A DNA stretch of 64,000 nt from Pseudorhodobacter antarcticus. Its GTDB lineage: Bacteria; Pseudomonadota; Alphaproteobacteria; Rhodobacterales; Rhodobacteraceae. The notes under the pieces are model-generated. The model was not told where the DNA came from. It was given only the letters and a program-made list of their open reading frames with translations, and searched no databases. The stretch spans positions 90,738 through 154,737 of the forward strand of contig NZ_FOCO01000004.1 of the NCBI RefSeq assembly GCF_900110135.1, given 5' to 3'. This document shows positions 46,314-56,212 of the stretch, piece by piece (positions within the stretch are counted from its first letter, which is position 1; every line of letters starts with the position of its first letter). The position numbers were made by a program, and so were the translations under genes.

Positions 46314-47645
46314 ATGGCAGGCAATTGGCTTTGGATGACGGCTGCGGATTTGGGGCGCGGCATTGACGCAGGCAAAATTCACCCGGTGGAGCTGACCGAG
46401 GCGTTTTTGGACGCGATCAACCGCCACCCGCAGGCCGACCGCATCTATACCCGCACCACGCCCCGCCGTGCGCGCTCCATGTCAATGGCCGCCGCTGACC
46501 GCGCCAAACTGGGCCGCCGCATCGGGCCTTTGGACGGTGTGCCAATTTCGTGGAAGGATTTGTTTGATGCATCCGGCGCGCCCTGTGAGGCGGGATCAGC
46601 CCTGCTGCGCGGGCGTATCCCCGAGGTGGACGCCGAAGTGCTGACCACCGCCACCAGCCAAGGTCTTGTTTGCCTTGGTAAAACCCATATGTCGGAACTT
46701 GCGTTTTCCGGGCTTGGCCTGAACCCCATCACCGCCACGCCGCCCAATGTGAACGACCAAGGGGCTGTGCCGGGCGGCTCCTCCTCGGGGGCGGCGGCAT
46801 CGGTGGCGTTTGGGCTGGCACCCGCAGGGATTGGGTCGGATACGGGCGGGTCGGTGCGTATTCCTGCCGCGTGGAACGACCTTGTGGGGCTGAAAACCAC
46901 CCCCGGTAGGCTGTCGCTGCGCGGTGTGGTGCCGCTATGCGAACGGTTCGATACCGTTGGCCCCATTGCGCGCAGTGTCGAAGATTGCGCGCTGCTGCTG
47001 GCCGCGATGGAAGGGGGCAAACCCGCCGATCTGGCCGGGGCCAGCATCAAGGGGATGCGCCTTTTGGTGCTGGACACCGTGGCGCTGGACGATCTGCGCC
47101 ATGAACCCGCCAGCGGTTTTGAAGGGGCGGTGGAACGCCTTGCCCGCGCCGGGGCCCGCGTTGAAACCGTCAAAATCCCCGAGGTGACAGAGGCGATGAC
47201 CCTTGCCGCGATCACCTTTACCGCCGAGGCGTATGGCATTTGGCGTGACACCATCGAATCCGCGCCCGAAAAAATGTTCCCCCGCATCCTGGAACGCTTT
47301 CGGTCCGGCGCGCAGTTCACGGGGGCCGATTATGTTGCCGCATGGCGCAGGTTGGACGCTTTGCGCAAAATCTGGGCCCAAAAAACCGCCGCCTATGATG
47401 CGGTGATTTTGCCCACCGCCCCCATCTTGCCCCCCAACGCCCAACGGTTGATGGAGGATGACGCCTATTACGTCACCGAAAACCTGCTGGCCCTGCGCAA
47501 CACGCGCATCGGCAATCTCTTTGGTCTGTGCGGCGTCACTTTGCCTACGGGCCAACCGTCTTGCGGGATCAGTTTTATGGCCGGACCGGGGCAGGAAGAA
47601 CGCATTTTGCGCCTGACATCCGCCGCAGAACGCGTGCTGGGCTAA
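46314..47645 (+). CDS. Amidase (amidase signature family)
   Basis: Amidase-signature hydrolase with the Ser-cisSer-Lys triad: Lys81 in SWKDLF, cis-Ser in PGGSSSG (~156-157) and nucleophile Ser180 in SDTGGSVR. 443 aa. It resembles GatA, but gatB/gatC are absent nearby, so a free-standing amidase is more likely. The ATG at 46314 follows AAAGGTGGGTT; a longer open frame crosses the promoter shared with the UbiH gene. The aminotransferase gene follows after 164 bases. Confidence 0.9.
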   Translation: MAGNWLWMTAADLGRGIDAGKIHPVELTEAFLDAINRHPQADRIYTRTTPRRARSMSMAAADRAKLGRRIGPLDGVPISWKDLFDASGAPCEAGSALLRGRIPEVDAEVLTTATSQGLVCLGKTHMSELAFSGLGLNPITATPPNVNDQGAVPGGSSSGAAASVAFGLAPAGIGSDTGGSVRIPAAWNDLVGLKTTPGRLSLRGVVPLCERFDTVGPIARSVEDCALLLAAMEGGKPADLAGASIKGMRLLVLDTVALDDLRHEPASGFEGAVERLARAGARVETVKIPEVTEAMTLAAITFTAEAYGIWRDTIESAPEKMFPRILERFRSGAQFTGADYVAAWRRLDALRKIWAQKTAAYDAVILPTAPILPPNAQRLMEDDAYYVTENLLALRNTRIGNLFGLCGVTLPTGQPSCGISFMAGPGQEERILRLTSAAERVLG

Positions 47646-47809
47646 CGCACGGGCAGCCCGCGCAAGCCCACCTATAGTAGAAGCGGGACGAAAAAGACAC
47701 AACGCGCCCCCAAGCACACCAAATCAAAGCGTTTTTCTGGACCCGCGCGCAAACCCTCGTTATCGTCGGGCTTGTACGGGGCGATATGACCCCGAAAGAT
47801 GAGGCAGAT

Positions 47810-48997
47810 ATGGCATTTCCTGAGCGGTTTTCGAACCTGCCAGAATACGCGTTTCCGCGCTTGCGTGCGCTCCTCGACCCCCACCTCGGTGGTGGCGACC
47901 TTATTTCTATGACCATAGGCGAACCGCGCCACCCGATGCCCGATTTTGTTGGCCCCATTCTGGCGGCAAATCTGGACGGTTTCGCGGTCTATCCCCCGAA
48001 TGATGGCACGCCCGAACTGCTGGCCGCCATCGCCGCTTGGGTGCAGCGCCGCTATGATGTGGCCCTGAACCCCAATCAAATCATGGCCCTGAATGGCACA
48101 CGCGAAGGGTTGTTCAACGCCTCCGTCGCCCTTTGCCCTGAAATCAAGAACGGTAAACGCCCTGTCATCTTGATGCCAAACCCGTTTTATCAGGTTTACG
48201 CGCTGGCCGCCCTCGCCATGGGGGCCGACCCTGTTTATGTGCCAGCCACCGCCGCGACCGGGTTTTTGCCCGATTACGCAAACCTGCCGCGTGACATTTT
48301 GGACCGCACCGCAATCGCCTATCTGTGTTCGCCTGCCAACCCCCAAGGGGCCGTGGCCAGCACCGATTATTGGGCCGATCTGCTGGCCTTGGCCGAAAAG
48401 CATGATTTCCAAATCTTCGCCGATGAATGTTACGCCGAGGTGTACCGCAACACGCCCCCGCCCGGCATCTTGTCGGTCGCCAAAACCACAGGCGCGGACC
48501 CCGAACGCGCGCTGACGTTTCATTCGCTGTCCAAACGCTCCAACCTGCCGGGTCTGCGGTCCGGCTTTGTGGCAGGCGGTGTGCAATCCATCACCCGCAT
48601 CCGTCAGTTGCGCGCATTCGCAGGCGCACCCTTGCCCTTGCCCATCCAAAAAGTGTCGCAGGCCGCGTGGGAAGACGAAGCGCATGTCACAGCCTCTCGC
48701 GCGATGTATGTTGAAAAATTCGAACTGGCGGATGAAATTTTCGCCGGCATCCAAAGTTACCAATCGCCCGAGGCTGGGTTTTTCCTGTGGCTGCCCGTCC
48801 AAGACGGCGAGGCGGCTGCGTTAAAACTGTGGCGGGAAACCGGCGTGCGGGTGCTGCCGGGGGCGTATCTGTCGCGCGATGCGAACGGTGAAAACCCCGG
48901 CGCAGGCTATATTCGGGTGGCATTGGTCGCCCCAAAACAAGAAACACAGCGCGGGCTTACCCTGCTTCGCGACTGTCTTTACGGGCAAGGACGGTAA
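47810..48997 (+). CDS. Aminotransferase class I/II, DapC-like
   Basis: PLP-dependent fold-type I aminotransferase; PLP Lys is in SLSKRSNLPGLRSGF, preceded by cofactor motifs SPANPQG and ADECYAEVYR. The overall pattern (MTIGEPRHPMPDFV...) is close to N-succinyl-DAP aminotransferases and related aspartate aminotransferases. GAGG five bases before the ATG at 47810 supports it, but an ATG eight codons earlier (47786) is also possible. ftsK begins 3 bases after the stop. Confidence 0.9.
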   Translation: MAFPERFSNLPEYAFPRLRALLDPHLGGGDLISMTIGEPRHPMPDFVGPILAANLDGFAVYPPNDGTPELLAAIAAWVQRRYDVALNPNQIMALNGTREGLFNASVALCPEIKNGKRPVILMPNPFYQVYALAALAMGADPVYVPATAATGFLPDYANLPRDILDRTAIAYLCSPANPQGAVASTDYWADLLALAEKHDFQIFADECYAEVYRNTPPPGILSVAKTTGADPERALTFHSLSKRSNLPGLRSGFVAGGVQSITRIRQLRAFAGAPLPLPIQKVSQAAWEDEAHVTASRAMYVEKFELADEIFAGIQSYQSPEAGFFLWLPVQDGEAAALKLWRETGVRVLPGAYLSRDANGENPGAGYIRVALVAPKQETQRGLTLLRDCLYGQGR

Positions 48998-49000
48998 TAT

Positions 49001-52000
49001 ATGGCATCCTATCAGGTCAGACAGCGCGACCCGCTGGTGGATCAAAACACGGCCGCAATGCTGGAACGGCGCGGGCGTGAATTGCTTGGCGTGGGGCTTA
49101 TTGTGCTGGCGCTGCTGTTTGCCGCGATTTTGGGCAGCTATTCCGCCACTGATCCGGGCTGGATGATCGCGACCGACGCACCCGTTAACAATTGGCTGGG
49201 CCGTTTTGGTGCCTCCATCGCATCGACGCTGTTTATCATCGGGGGCCTTGGGTCTTGGGGCATCCCGTTGATCCTTGGCGCATGGGGTGTGCGTTTTGTG
49301 GCCCATATCGGGGCGGAACGTGCGATGGGCCGCGTGGTGTTTGCGGTGATCGCGGTGGCACTGGCATCGGTTTTCGCCGCAACCCATGTGCCGGGGCCGG
49401 ACTGGCCCCATGCGGCGATTGGGCTGGGTGGGCTGTTTGGCGACACCGTTTTGGGCGCTTTGCTGGCCATTTTGCCCATCGGCGCGGGCTTTGGGTTAAA
49501 ACTGCTGTCGGTGCTGTTTGGTGTGGGCTTGTTGGTGATGGGATTGTTCGTGATGGGGTTTGATATGCGCGAATTGCAGCGCATCTGGGCGTTTGTGCGC
49601 TTTGGCACGATCACCACCTATGCGACCATCCTAACCCTTGCCGGAAAATCCGCCGCTGGCACCGCGCGCGCCGCCAGTGCCGCGGGCCAAGCAGTGGCTG
49701 AAAAAAGTCGCCAGCGCCGGGAATTTGCGCAATCTGCGGCCCATGATGACTTGATCTATGCCGATACGCCAATGCGTGCGCCCCCCCTGCGGGCCGAACC
49801 TGCGGGCGGCTTTGGTCGCCCCGATCAACTGCGCCCCGGTGCCCGCGTGCAAAACACCCGCCCCCAAACGTCACGGATGGCCGAACCGCCATTGCAGGCC
49901 GCGCCACAGCCGCCCGCACCCTATGCCACAGGCTTTTCCGCCGAACCCATGACGCCCCGCGCGCCGGTCAAACAAGGGCTTTTGGCCCGCATGCCGCAAA
50001 TGATCCGCCGCGCCGCGATGCCTGCCACCGAAATCGAACACAGCACCCCGGTTGAAACCGAAGACCGCATCAAAGCGCGCATCAATGACGTGATCCGGTC
50101 GCGCGTGCGCCAATCCCCCACCGCCCAGCCCACGGTGCAAACCGCCGTGCAGGCCGCTTTGGCCCGCCGCGACCCCCCCGTTATGGGCCGCCGCGGCCCA
50201 ATACCCTTGATCGCCACCCCGCGCAATGCGGCAACCCCAGCCGCCCCTTTGATGCTGGATCACGGCCCCAACATGGCCCGCCTGACCGTCACATCTGCCA
50301 CCCGCATGGCGCTGCCACCCGCCCCCCCATCACTGGAGTGGGAGGAGCAAGACCACACCACCGACACCCAGTTTGCCGTGGATAATTTTGGCATCAACGC
50401 CAACGCCAACGCCAACACCAACACCAACACCGATTACGGCGATTACGCGGGTTACGACGATATCGACCCCTATTCAGAGGCCCATGGCGCAGATGAATAC
50501 GAAACAGCCGCGCCCGAACCGCAAATCATCCGCGTGTCGGCCCCCTTGCGCGCGCCCGCCCCCGAACAGCGCCGCATCGTGCAGCCCAGCACCGCCAAAC
50601 CCATCACCCCGTCCCGCCAAGCGATGGCCGAGGCGCAGCCGCGTTTGAAGTTTGAGGAACAGCACAGCGACTACGAACTGCCCCCCCTCAACCTGCTCGC
50701 CAACCCCGACAGCGTCCAACGCCACACCTTGGCCGAGGAGGCGTTGGAGGAAAACGCCCGCATGCTAGAGGCGGTGCTGGATGATTACGGCGTGAAGGGC
50801 GAAATCGTCGCCGTGCGCCCCGGTCCTGTGGTCACACAGTACGAACTTGAACCCGCACCGGGCCTAAAGGCCAGCCGCGTGATCGGGCTTGCGGATGATA
50901 TCGCACGCTCCATGTCGGCCCTGTCGGCCCGCGTCTCTACCGTGCCGGGCCGTTCAGTGATTGGTATCGAATTGCCAAACGCTTGGCGCGAAAAGGTCGT
51001 GCTGCGCGAAATCCTTGCCGCCCGCGATTTTGGTGACAGCAGCATGAGCCTGCCACTGGCACTTGGCAAAGATATTGCAGGCGAACCCATCGTCGCCAAC
51101 CTCGCCAAAATGCCCCACCTACTGATCGCGGGGACCACGGGGTCGGGCAAATCGGTGGCGATCAACACGATGATCTTGTCGCTTTTGTACAAACTTTCGC
51201 CCGCCGAATGTCGGATGATTATGATCGACCCCAAGATGCTGGAACTCAGCGTTTATGACGGCATCCCGCACCTGCTCTCGCCCGTTGTGACCGACCCGAA
51301 AAAGGCCGTGATCGCCCTGAAATGGGTGGTGGGCGAGATGGAAGAACGGTACCGCAAAATGTCCAAAATGGGCGTGCGCAACATTGAAGGCTATAACGGC
51401 AAAGTGCGCGAGGCACTGGCCAAAGGCGAGATGTTCAAACGCACCATCCAAACCGGATTTGACGAAGATACCGGCGAGCCAGTGTTTGAAACCGAACAGG
51501 ACACACCCGTGTCTCTGCCTTATATCGTTGTGATCGTCGACGAAATGGCCGACCTGATGATGGTCGCCGGCAAAGAGATTGAAGCCTGTATTCAGCGACT
51601 TGCCCAAATGGCGCGTGCGTCCGGCATCCACCTGATCATGGCCACACAGCGCCCGTCTGTGGACGTGATTACGGGCACGATCAAGGCCAACTTCCCCACG
51701 CGAATCTCGTTTCAAGTGACCTCGAGAATCGACAGCCGCACCATTTTGGGCGAAATGGGTGCGGAACAACTGCTGGGCATGGGCGATATGCTTTATATGG
51801 CAGGCGGCGCGAAAATCACCCGTATCCACGGGCCGTTCGTGTCGGATGAGGAGGTGGAAGAAATCGTGAACCACCTCAAATCATTCGGCCCGCCCAGCTA
51901 TATGTCCGGCGTGGTCGAAGGTGTGGATGAAGATAAAGAAGGCGATATCGACCTCGTCCTTGGCCTTGGGTCTGGCGATAGTTCAGAAAACGAGTTGTAT

Positions 52001-52177
52001 GACCAAGCGGTGGCCGTGGTGGCAAAAGATCGCAAATGCTCCACCTCCTATATCCAGCGCAAACTGGGCATCGGGTATAACAAGGCGGCAAAACTGGTGG
52101 AACAGATGGAAGAAAACCACGTCATCACCACCGCCAACCATGTGGGCAAACGCGAAATTCTGCTGCCCGAACATTGA
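49001..52177 (+). CDS. ftsK: DNA translocase FtsK
   Basis: Septal DNA pump that clears and aligns chromosome termini for XerCD recombination. Four N-terminal membrane segments lie at ~25-190; a long Pro/Ala/Arg-rich linker (~200-560) follows; the motor domain has Walker A GTTGSGKS at 711-718 and [10 protein letters not shown] as Walker B; the C-terminal gamma winged helix ([25 protein letters not shown]) reads KOPS. 1058 aa, somewhat long owing to the linker, which includes an (Asn-Ala)3(Asn-Thr)3 tract. Precedes lolA, as commonly seen in relatives. Confidence 0.96.
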   Translation: MASYQVRQRDPLVDQNTAAMLERRGRELLGVGLIVLALLFAAILGSYSATDPGWMIATDAPVNNWLGRFGASIASTLFIIGGLGSWGIPLILGAWGVRFVAHIGAERAMGRVVFAVIAVALASVFAATHVPGPDWPHAAIGLGGLFGDTVLGALLAILPIGAGFGLKLLSVLFGVGLLVMGLFVMGFDMRELQRIWAFVRFGTITTYATILTLAGKSAAGTARAASAAGQAVAEKSRQRREFAQSAAHDDLIYADTPMRAPPLRAEPAGGFGRPDQLRPGARVQNTRPQTSRMAEPPLQAAPQPPAPYATGFSAEPMTPRAPVKQGLLARMPQMIRRAAMPATEIEHSTPVETEDRIKARINDVIRSRVRQSPTAQPTVQTAVQAALARRDPPVMGRRGPIPLIATPRNAATPAAPLMLDHGPNMARLTVTSATRMALPPAPPSLEWEEQDHTTDTQFAVDNFGINANANANTNTNTDYGDYAGYDDIDPYSEAHGADEYETAAPEPQIIRVSAPLRAPAPEQRRIVQPSTAKPITPSRQAMAEAQPRLKFEEQHSDYELPPLNLLANPDSVQRHTLAEEALEENARMLEAVLDDYGVKGEIVAVRPGPVVTQYELEPAPGLKASRVIGLADDIARSMSALSARVSTVPGRSVIGIELPNAWREKVVLREILAARDFGDSSMSLPLALGKDIAGEPIVANLAKMPHLLIAGTTGSGKSVAINTMILSLLYKLSPAECRMIMIDPKMLELSVYDGIPHLLSPVVTDPKKAVIALKWVVGEMEERYRKMSKMGVRNIEGYNGKVREALAKGEMFKRTIQTGFDEDTGEPVFETEQDTPVSLPYIVVIVDEMADLMMVAGKEIEACIQRLAQMARASGIHLIMATQRPSVDVITGTIKANFPTRISFQVTSRIDSRTILGEMGAEQLLGMGDMLYMAGGAKITRIHGPFVSDEEVEEIVNHLKSFGPPSYMSGVVEGVDEDKEGDIDLVLGLGSGDSSENELYDQAVAVVAKDRKCSTSYIQRKLGIGYNKAAKLVEQMEENHVITTANHVGKREILLPEH
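50396..50431 (+). repeat. Hexanucleotide repeat inside the ftsK linker
   Basis: Three AACGCC units followed by three AACACC units, coding Asn-Ala and Asn-Thr dipeptides. As 6-bp units they change length without changing frame. Confidence 0.9.
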
Positions 52178-52180
52178 ACT

Positions 52181-52254
52181 GCAAGGGGCGGTAGGGTGGG
52201 CACCCACCCTACACCATAACGGGTAGGGTGGGTGCCAACCCACCGCCCCTTTGC
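52181..52254. repeat. REP-like hairpin repeat after ftsK, copy 2
   Basis: GCAAGGGGCGGT (52181-52192) pairs with ACCGCCCCTTTGC (52242-52254, one bulge); inside is a second palindrome GTAGGGTGGG / CCCACCCTAC (52191-52212). It shares GTAGGGTGGGTGC and ACCCACCGC with the copy at 14584-14645. It starts 4 bases after the ftsK stop and may act as 3' boundary. Confidence 0.7.
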
Positions 52255-52366
52255 GTCTTTAACACCGTCCTCTCACATCCCTGTGTCATTGATTGCAAAA
52301 GGGGTGCAGCCCCGCCCCGCGCCTCCTATACTAATGGGATAAGGCGTAATGAGTGGGACCCACCAA

Positions 52367-52987
52367 ATGAACCGCAGATCCTTTTTCCGTTCGGCCAGCA
52401 TGCCCTTTGCGGCCATGGCGCTGTTGACCGCCCTCGCCTTGCCCGCCGCCGCGGAAAAGCTGCCCTTGGGTGAATTGTCGCGCTATCTGAACGCGCTGAC
52501 CACGGCCGAGGCGGAATTTACGCAGATCAATTCCGATGGCACCATCTCAACAGGTCGCATCTTTATCCAGCGTCCCGGCCGCGCCCGTTTCGAATACAGC
52601 CCCCCCGACAGCAATCTGGTGGTGGCGGGCAACGGGTCTGTGGCGATTGTGGATGCCAAATCCAACCAAGCCCCCGAACAATACCCCCTGTCGCGCACGC
52701 CGCTGTCTATCATCCTTGCCGCCAATGTCGATCTGGCCCGCGCGAAAATGGTGGTGGGCCACAAGGCCGATGGCAACACGACCCGCGTGCGCGCCCAAGA
52801 CCCCGAGAACCCTGAATACGGCTCCATTGAACTGGTGTTCACCGCCGCCCCGACTGAACTGCGCCAATGGGTGATCCGCGATGACAGCGGCGCAGAAACC
52901 ACGGTGATCTTGGGGGAAATGAAGAAAGGCGGCAGGTTGCGCGCGTCTTTGTTCGACATCTCGGCAGCGATTGCGCAGCGGCGTTAA
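52367..52987 (+). CDS. lolA: Outer-membrane lipoprotein carrier protein LolA
   Basis: Periplasmic chaperone moving lipoproteins from LolCDE to the outer membrane. From the ATG at 52367 it has a signal peptide (MNRRSFFRSASMPFAAMAL...ALPAAA) and then the LolA half-barrel with AEFTQINSDGTISTGRIFIQRPGRARFEY. An ATG at 52349 with AAGG upstream would add six codons and is a real alternative. About 206 aa, normal. Its own promoter probably lies in the gap containing TATACT near 52327. Confidence 0.93.
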   Translation: MNRRSFFRSASMPFAAMALLTALALPAAAEKLPLGELSRYLNALTTAEAEFTQINSDGTISTGRIFIQRPGRARFEYSPPDSNLVVAGNGSVAIVDAKSNQAPEQYPLSRTPLSIILAANVDLARAKMVVGHKADGNTTRVRAQDPENPEYGSIELVFTAAPTELRQWVIRDDSGAETTVILGEMKKGGRLRASLFDISAAIAQRR

Positions 52988-53128
52988 ACCCCCACACCCT
53001 GCCGCTTTCGCGCAACATCTGCGCCCGCTTGGAAAATTTAGCGCATGCTGCCACAAATAGCAGTTGCAGGCAGCGCGCCCCTCACTCACTCTGGCGTTGT
53101 AAAAGCGCATGAATTGATAAGAGGTCAT

Positions 53129-53494
53129 ATGTCAAAGCCAGCAATGTCCGACCTGTTCACGTTTTCCGGGCGAAGAAACCGCAAAAGTTACGTTTTCTAC
53201 ATTCTCATTGTGATTGTCATCTCAATTTCCGCAGCCTTTGTCATCGCCCTACTTGCGGCAATCTTGCCGGTGCTTGCGGTGATTGCTGGCCTGCTCGTCT
53301 TTCTACCAATCATGGTGTCCAGTTGGGCCGTGGGCGGGCAACGCTGCCGTGATTTTGGCTGGACCGGCTGGGCTGTCTTGCTGACCGCAGTGCCCTACAT
53401 CGGGATTGTGGCGGCAATCGCCTTCATGGTTGTGCCGGGCACAATCGGCACAAACCGCTATGGCCGCGACCTGCTGGACGCCCCTGTTTATTGA
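53129..53494 (+). CDS. DUF805 family membrane protein
   Basis: A 121-aa inner-membrane protein with FTFSGRRNRKSYVFYIL (DUF805 hallmark SGRxxRxxYW-like) followed by three hydrophobic segments and the GQRCRDFGWTGWAVL loop, ending in RYG. The ATG at 53129 follows AAGAGG; the frame is open 28 codons further without support. Function unknown; DUF805 proteins are often linked to phage inhibition or envelope stress but no such role can be read here. Confidence 0.88.
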   Translation: MSKPAMSDLFTFSGRRNRKSYVFYILIVIVISISAAFVIALLAAILPVLAVIAGLLVFLPIMVSSWAVGGQRCRDFGWTGWAVLLTAVPYIGIVAAIAFMVVPGTIGTNRYGRDLLDAPVY

Positions 53495-53558
53495 CGCCGC
53501 ACTCTCCCGCTTTTCGCGACAACGTCACGCCAAAAGCGGACAAAACCCCAGCGCCAAC

Positions 53559-54140
53559 CTATCGCCGACAACTCGCCAATTGCGATTGGTACATGTCGGC
53601 GCGGTTGGCCACGCGCTGCGACACCTCCAACAACCACGGTTTGCTGTTGTAGCTGCCCCGCGCATACCCTGTCCGCCCTTCGTGATAGGCCAGATAATGC
53701 GCCCGCGCGTCATCCTTGGCGATGCCAAGCCCTTTTTCGGATTGGTCCATATACCAGCCCATGAAATCGGTGGCATCGGCAATCCGGTCCCGCTTTGCCG
53801 ATCCGCGCCGCTGCTGGTCTTGATACTCTTCCCAAGTCCCATCCAACGCTTGCCCGTACCCAAAGGCCGAACTTTGCCGCCCCAAGGGTATAATCCCCAG
53901 CGCATATTTATGCGGCGTGCGCGCATTGCCGATGAATTTTGATTCCTGATGGATCGTCGCCATCTGCACATGCACGGGGATACCCCATTTGCGTTCGGTC
54001 GCCTGCATGGCGCGGTAATATTGCGGACGTTCGCGCACGATGCTGCACGCGTTGTCCAAATCACGGGGCGCCGAAAAGTCACCACCACCACAAGAGGCCA
54101 GCAACAAAAACACGATCGACGCGCGGAGAAACCTGCTCAT
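53559..54140 (-). CDS. Lytic transglycosylase-type lipoprotein (SLT domain)
   Basis: Probable outer-membrane-anchored murein hydrolase. The signal peptide ends in lipobox LLASC (Cys17). The SLT-like domain has the catalytic Glu66 in IHQESKF, followed by SSAFGYGQALDGTWEEY and the C-terminal HEGRTGYARGSYNSKPWLL motif, a pattern of the small EtgA/PilT-like SLT group seen in alphaproteobacteria. 193 aa. The ATG at 54140 is chosen because the signal starts there. Single-gene unit. Confidence 0.88.
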   Translation of the reverse strand: MSRFLRASIVFLLLASCGGGDFSAPRDLDNACSIVRERPQYYRAMQATERKWGIPVHVQMATIHQESKFIGNARTPHKYALGIIPLGRQSSAFGYGQALDGTWEEYQDQQRRGSAKRDRIADATDFMGWYMDQSEKGLGIAKDDARAHYLAYHEGRTGYARGSYNSKPWLLEVSQRVANRADMYQSQLASCRR

Positions 54141-54215
54141 ATGCCCCTCGCACATTTATTATTGCAATGTTCATAGCGTAAATTGCGCCAAAGGGAAATG
54201 GGGCACGCGGCCCCC

Positions 54216-55097
54216 TTAGATCACAAATGCAAGCGTCAGCGGCAAAGTGATGATCGACAGCACGGTCGACACAATCACCATCCCCGCCACCGCATCGGCA
54301 TCGGCGCCGTATTTGCCCGCCAGCATATAGGTGGTCACGGCCACGGGCGTGCTGACCTGCAACACCAAAACCGCAATCGCCACCGGGTCCAGCGCGAACA
54401 CATGCCCCACCCCCACGCCCACCGCCACACAAACCACCACGCGCAACACCGACAGCCACATGGCCTGCCCCAACCGCCCCGGTGCCAACCGCGCCACGGC
54501 CACCCCCAGCGTGATCAACATCAACGGGATCGCCATTTGCCCCAGCAGTTCCAGCGCGTTGGTCAACCAACCCGGCGTCTGCCAGCCCTGCCACAAAAAC
54601 AGCGCCCCCAGCAGGGTGCCCGCCACCAGCGGCTCTTTCAACACGCGCAGCGGCGACCCGCCTTGGCTGACCAGCCACACGCCAAAGGTAAAGCCCCAAA
54701 TCCCCGCCACCGCGAAAATCACCACGGCATATCCCAGCCCCGTTTGCCCAAAGGCAAACAGTGCCAGCGGCAGGCCCAAATTGCCCGTATTGCCAAAAAT
54801 CAACGGCGATAAATACGTCCGCCGTTCCAACCGCAACGCAACCGTCAGCCCCCAAAACACCAGCGTTAACAGGGCATAAGCCGCAATCGCCGCGAACAAC
54901 AGTTTGGTCAGCGCGCTTGGGCCAATCTCGGTCTGCATCAGCGCGGTAAAGATCAAACACGGCGTCGCCAGCGTCATCGCCAGCCGCGAAACAAACGCCA
55001 TCGGGTAGTCAAACCCCGCCTTAACCCACGCAAATCCCACCCCCGCCAAAATCCCCACCGGGGCCACAATTTCCAACACTGTTAAAATAAGGTTCAC
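54216..55097 (-). CDS. AEC family (auxin efflux carrier-like) transporter
   Basis: Inner-membrane permease of the AEC family with about ten hydrophobic segments in two halves. The GTG at 55097 gives VNLILTVLEIVAPVGILAGVGFAW at the start and has AAGGAAA 7 bases upstream; the longer frame overlaps the hspQ upstream region. Typical segments are LATPCLIF and NTGNLGLPLALFAFG. 293 aa. Substrates in the family range from malonate to auxin-like acids; not predictable here. Confidence 0.88.
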   Translation of the reverse strand: MNLILTVLEIVAPVGILAGVGFAWVKAGFDYPMAFVSRLAMTLATPCLIFTALMQTEIGPSALTKLLFAAIAAYALLTLVFWGLTVALRLERRTYLSPLIFGNTGNLGLPLALFAFGQTGLGYAVVIFAVAGIWGFTFGVWLVSQGGSPLRVLKEPLVAGTLLGALFLWQGWQTPGWLTNALELLGQMAIPLMLITLGVAVARLAPGRLGQAMWLSVLRVVVCVAVGVGVGHVFALDPVAIAVLVLQVSTPVAVTTYMLAGKYGADADAVAGMVIVSTVLSIITLPLTLAFVI

Positions 55098-55172
55098 AGA
55101 CTGTTTCCTTAATTTGCGGTCCAGACTGGTGGACAAGCCATATGGCAAAGGAGTACTAAGCACAGTTGGGGG

Positions 55173-55508
55173 ATGCAACAATTGCTGAAAACGCGGGCGA
55201 AATATCATTTGGGCCAAGTGCTGCGGCACCGCAAACACCCCTTTCGGGGCGTGGTCTTTGATGTGGATGCGCTGTTTTCAAACACCGACGAATGGTATGA
55301 AAACATCCCCGAGGAAAGCCGCCCCGCCAAGGATCAGCCGTTTTACCACCTGCTGGCCGAAAACGATCAAAGCTATTATGTGGCCTATGTCTCTGAACAA
55401 AACCTGATGCCCGATGAAACGGGCGACCCGGTCGATCACCCGGACCTGCCCGACCTGTTCGGTGATTTTGAAGATGGGCGTTACCCCCTGCAATTCCAAA
55501 TGAACTGA
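55173..55508 (+). CDS. hspQ: Heat shock protein HspQ
   Basis: A 111-aa protein of the HspQ/YccV family (hemimethylated-DNA-binding fold), a specificity factor for Lon in E. coli relatives. Hallmarks are YHLGQVLRHRKHPFRGVVFDVD, NIPEESRPAKDQPFYHLLAE and the acidic C-terminus. ATG at 55173 lies in the divergent gap with the AEC gene. No sigma-32 type promoter is evident. Confidence 0.95.
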   Translation: MQQLLKTRAKYHLGQVLRHRKHPFRGVVFDVDALFSNTDEWYENIPEESRPAKDQPFYHLLAENDQSYYVAYVSEQNLMPDETGDPVDHPDLPDLFGDFEDGRYPLQFQMN

Positions 55509-55574
55509 CCTGCGCGAGCGGGTGACCGGGCGTGGTTTCAATGCCTCCTGACCGAAACCCGCAAAGGACATATC

Positions 55575-56169
55575 ATGTTGACGTTGTATCACGCTGGCCC
55601 ATCCCGGTCGTCCCGCATCCTGACGTTGATCGCCGAACTCGGGGCCGACCGACCGCGTGACCGTGCGCCATGTCACCATCCCGCGCCGTGATGGCAGCGG
55701 CGCGCGCGACCCATCAAACCCCCACCCTGAAGGAAAGGTGCCGTTGCTGGACCATGACGGCACCCTGATTTTTGAAACCGGGGCGATCATGCTTTATTTG
55801 ACCGAGCTGTTTCCCGGCCCCCTTGCGCCCCAACCCGGTGATGCCAATCGCGGTGCGTTTTTGACATGGATGTATTGGTACGGGTCGGTGATGGAACCCG
55901 TGATTGTGCTGAATGCGATTGGCATCGACCATCCCGCGCTGCACGCCACCTTTCGCGACCATGATGCCGTGGTGGCGCGTCTGTGTGCAGCGTTGCAACA
56001 GGGCCCTTGGCTGTTGGGTGATACTTATTCCGCCGCCGATTTGTTGGTCCATTCGCCCTATGCGTGGTTTCCCGACATGATGCCCGATGATCCGTTGATC
56101 GTTGATTGGGCGGCCCGCTGCGCCGCGCGCGCGGCCTATGTGCAAACGCAGGCCCAAGAGGCGGGCTGA
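55575..56169 (+). pseudogene. Glutathione S-transferase gene broken by a 4-bp duplication
   Basis: The ATG at 55575 (AAAGGACA upstream) starts a normal GST N-terminus (MLTLYHAGPSRSSRILTLIAELGA), but the frame ends at TGA 55689-55691. The rest of the protein continues in the next frame from about 55657 (VTVRHVTIPRR...) to 56169, with the GST beta3-beta4 motif GKVPLLDHDG, IFETGAIMLYL and a C-terminal helical domain. Between them CCGA is duplicated (55645-55652); removing one copy restores one frame of about 196 aa. It is either a recent inactivation or a sequencing error. Confidence 0.85.
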
Positions 56170-56212
56170 GCTTTCCGCGCGCGCGACCCTCAAGCGGTTG
56201 CCTGCGGGAACC

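Noticed and set aside
47786..47809. Upstream ATG of the aminotransferase
   Set aside because: Possible, but the ATG at 47810 has the better-spaced ribosome site and matches the usual family start.
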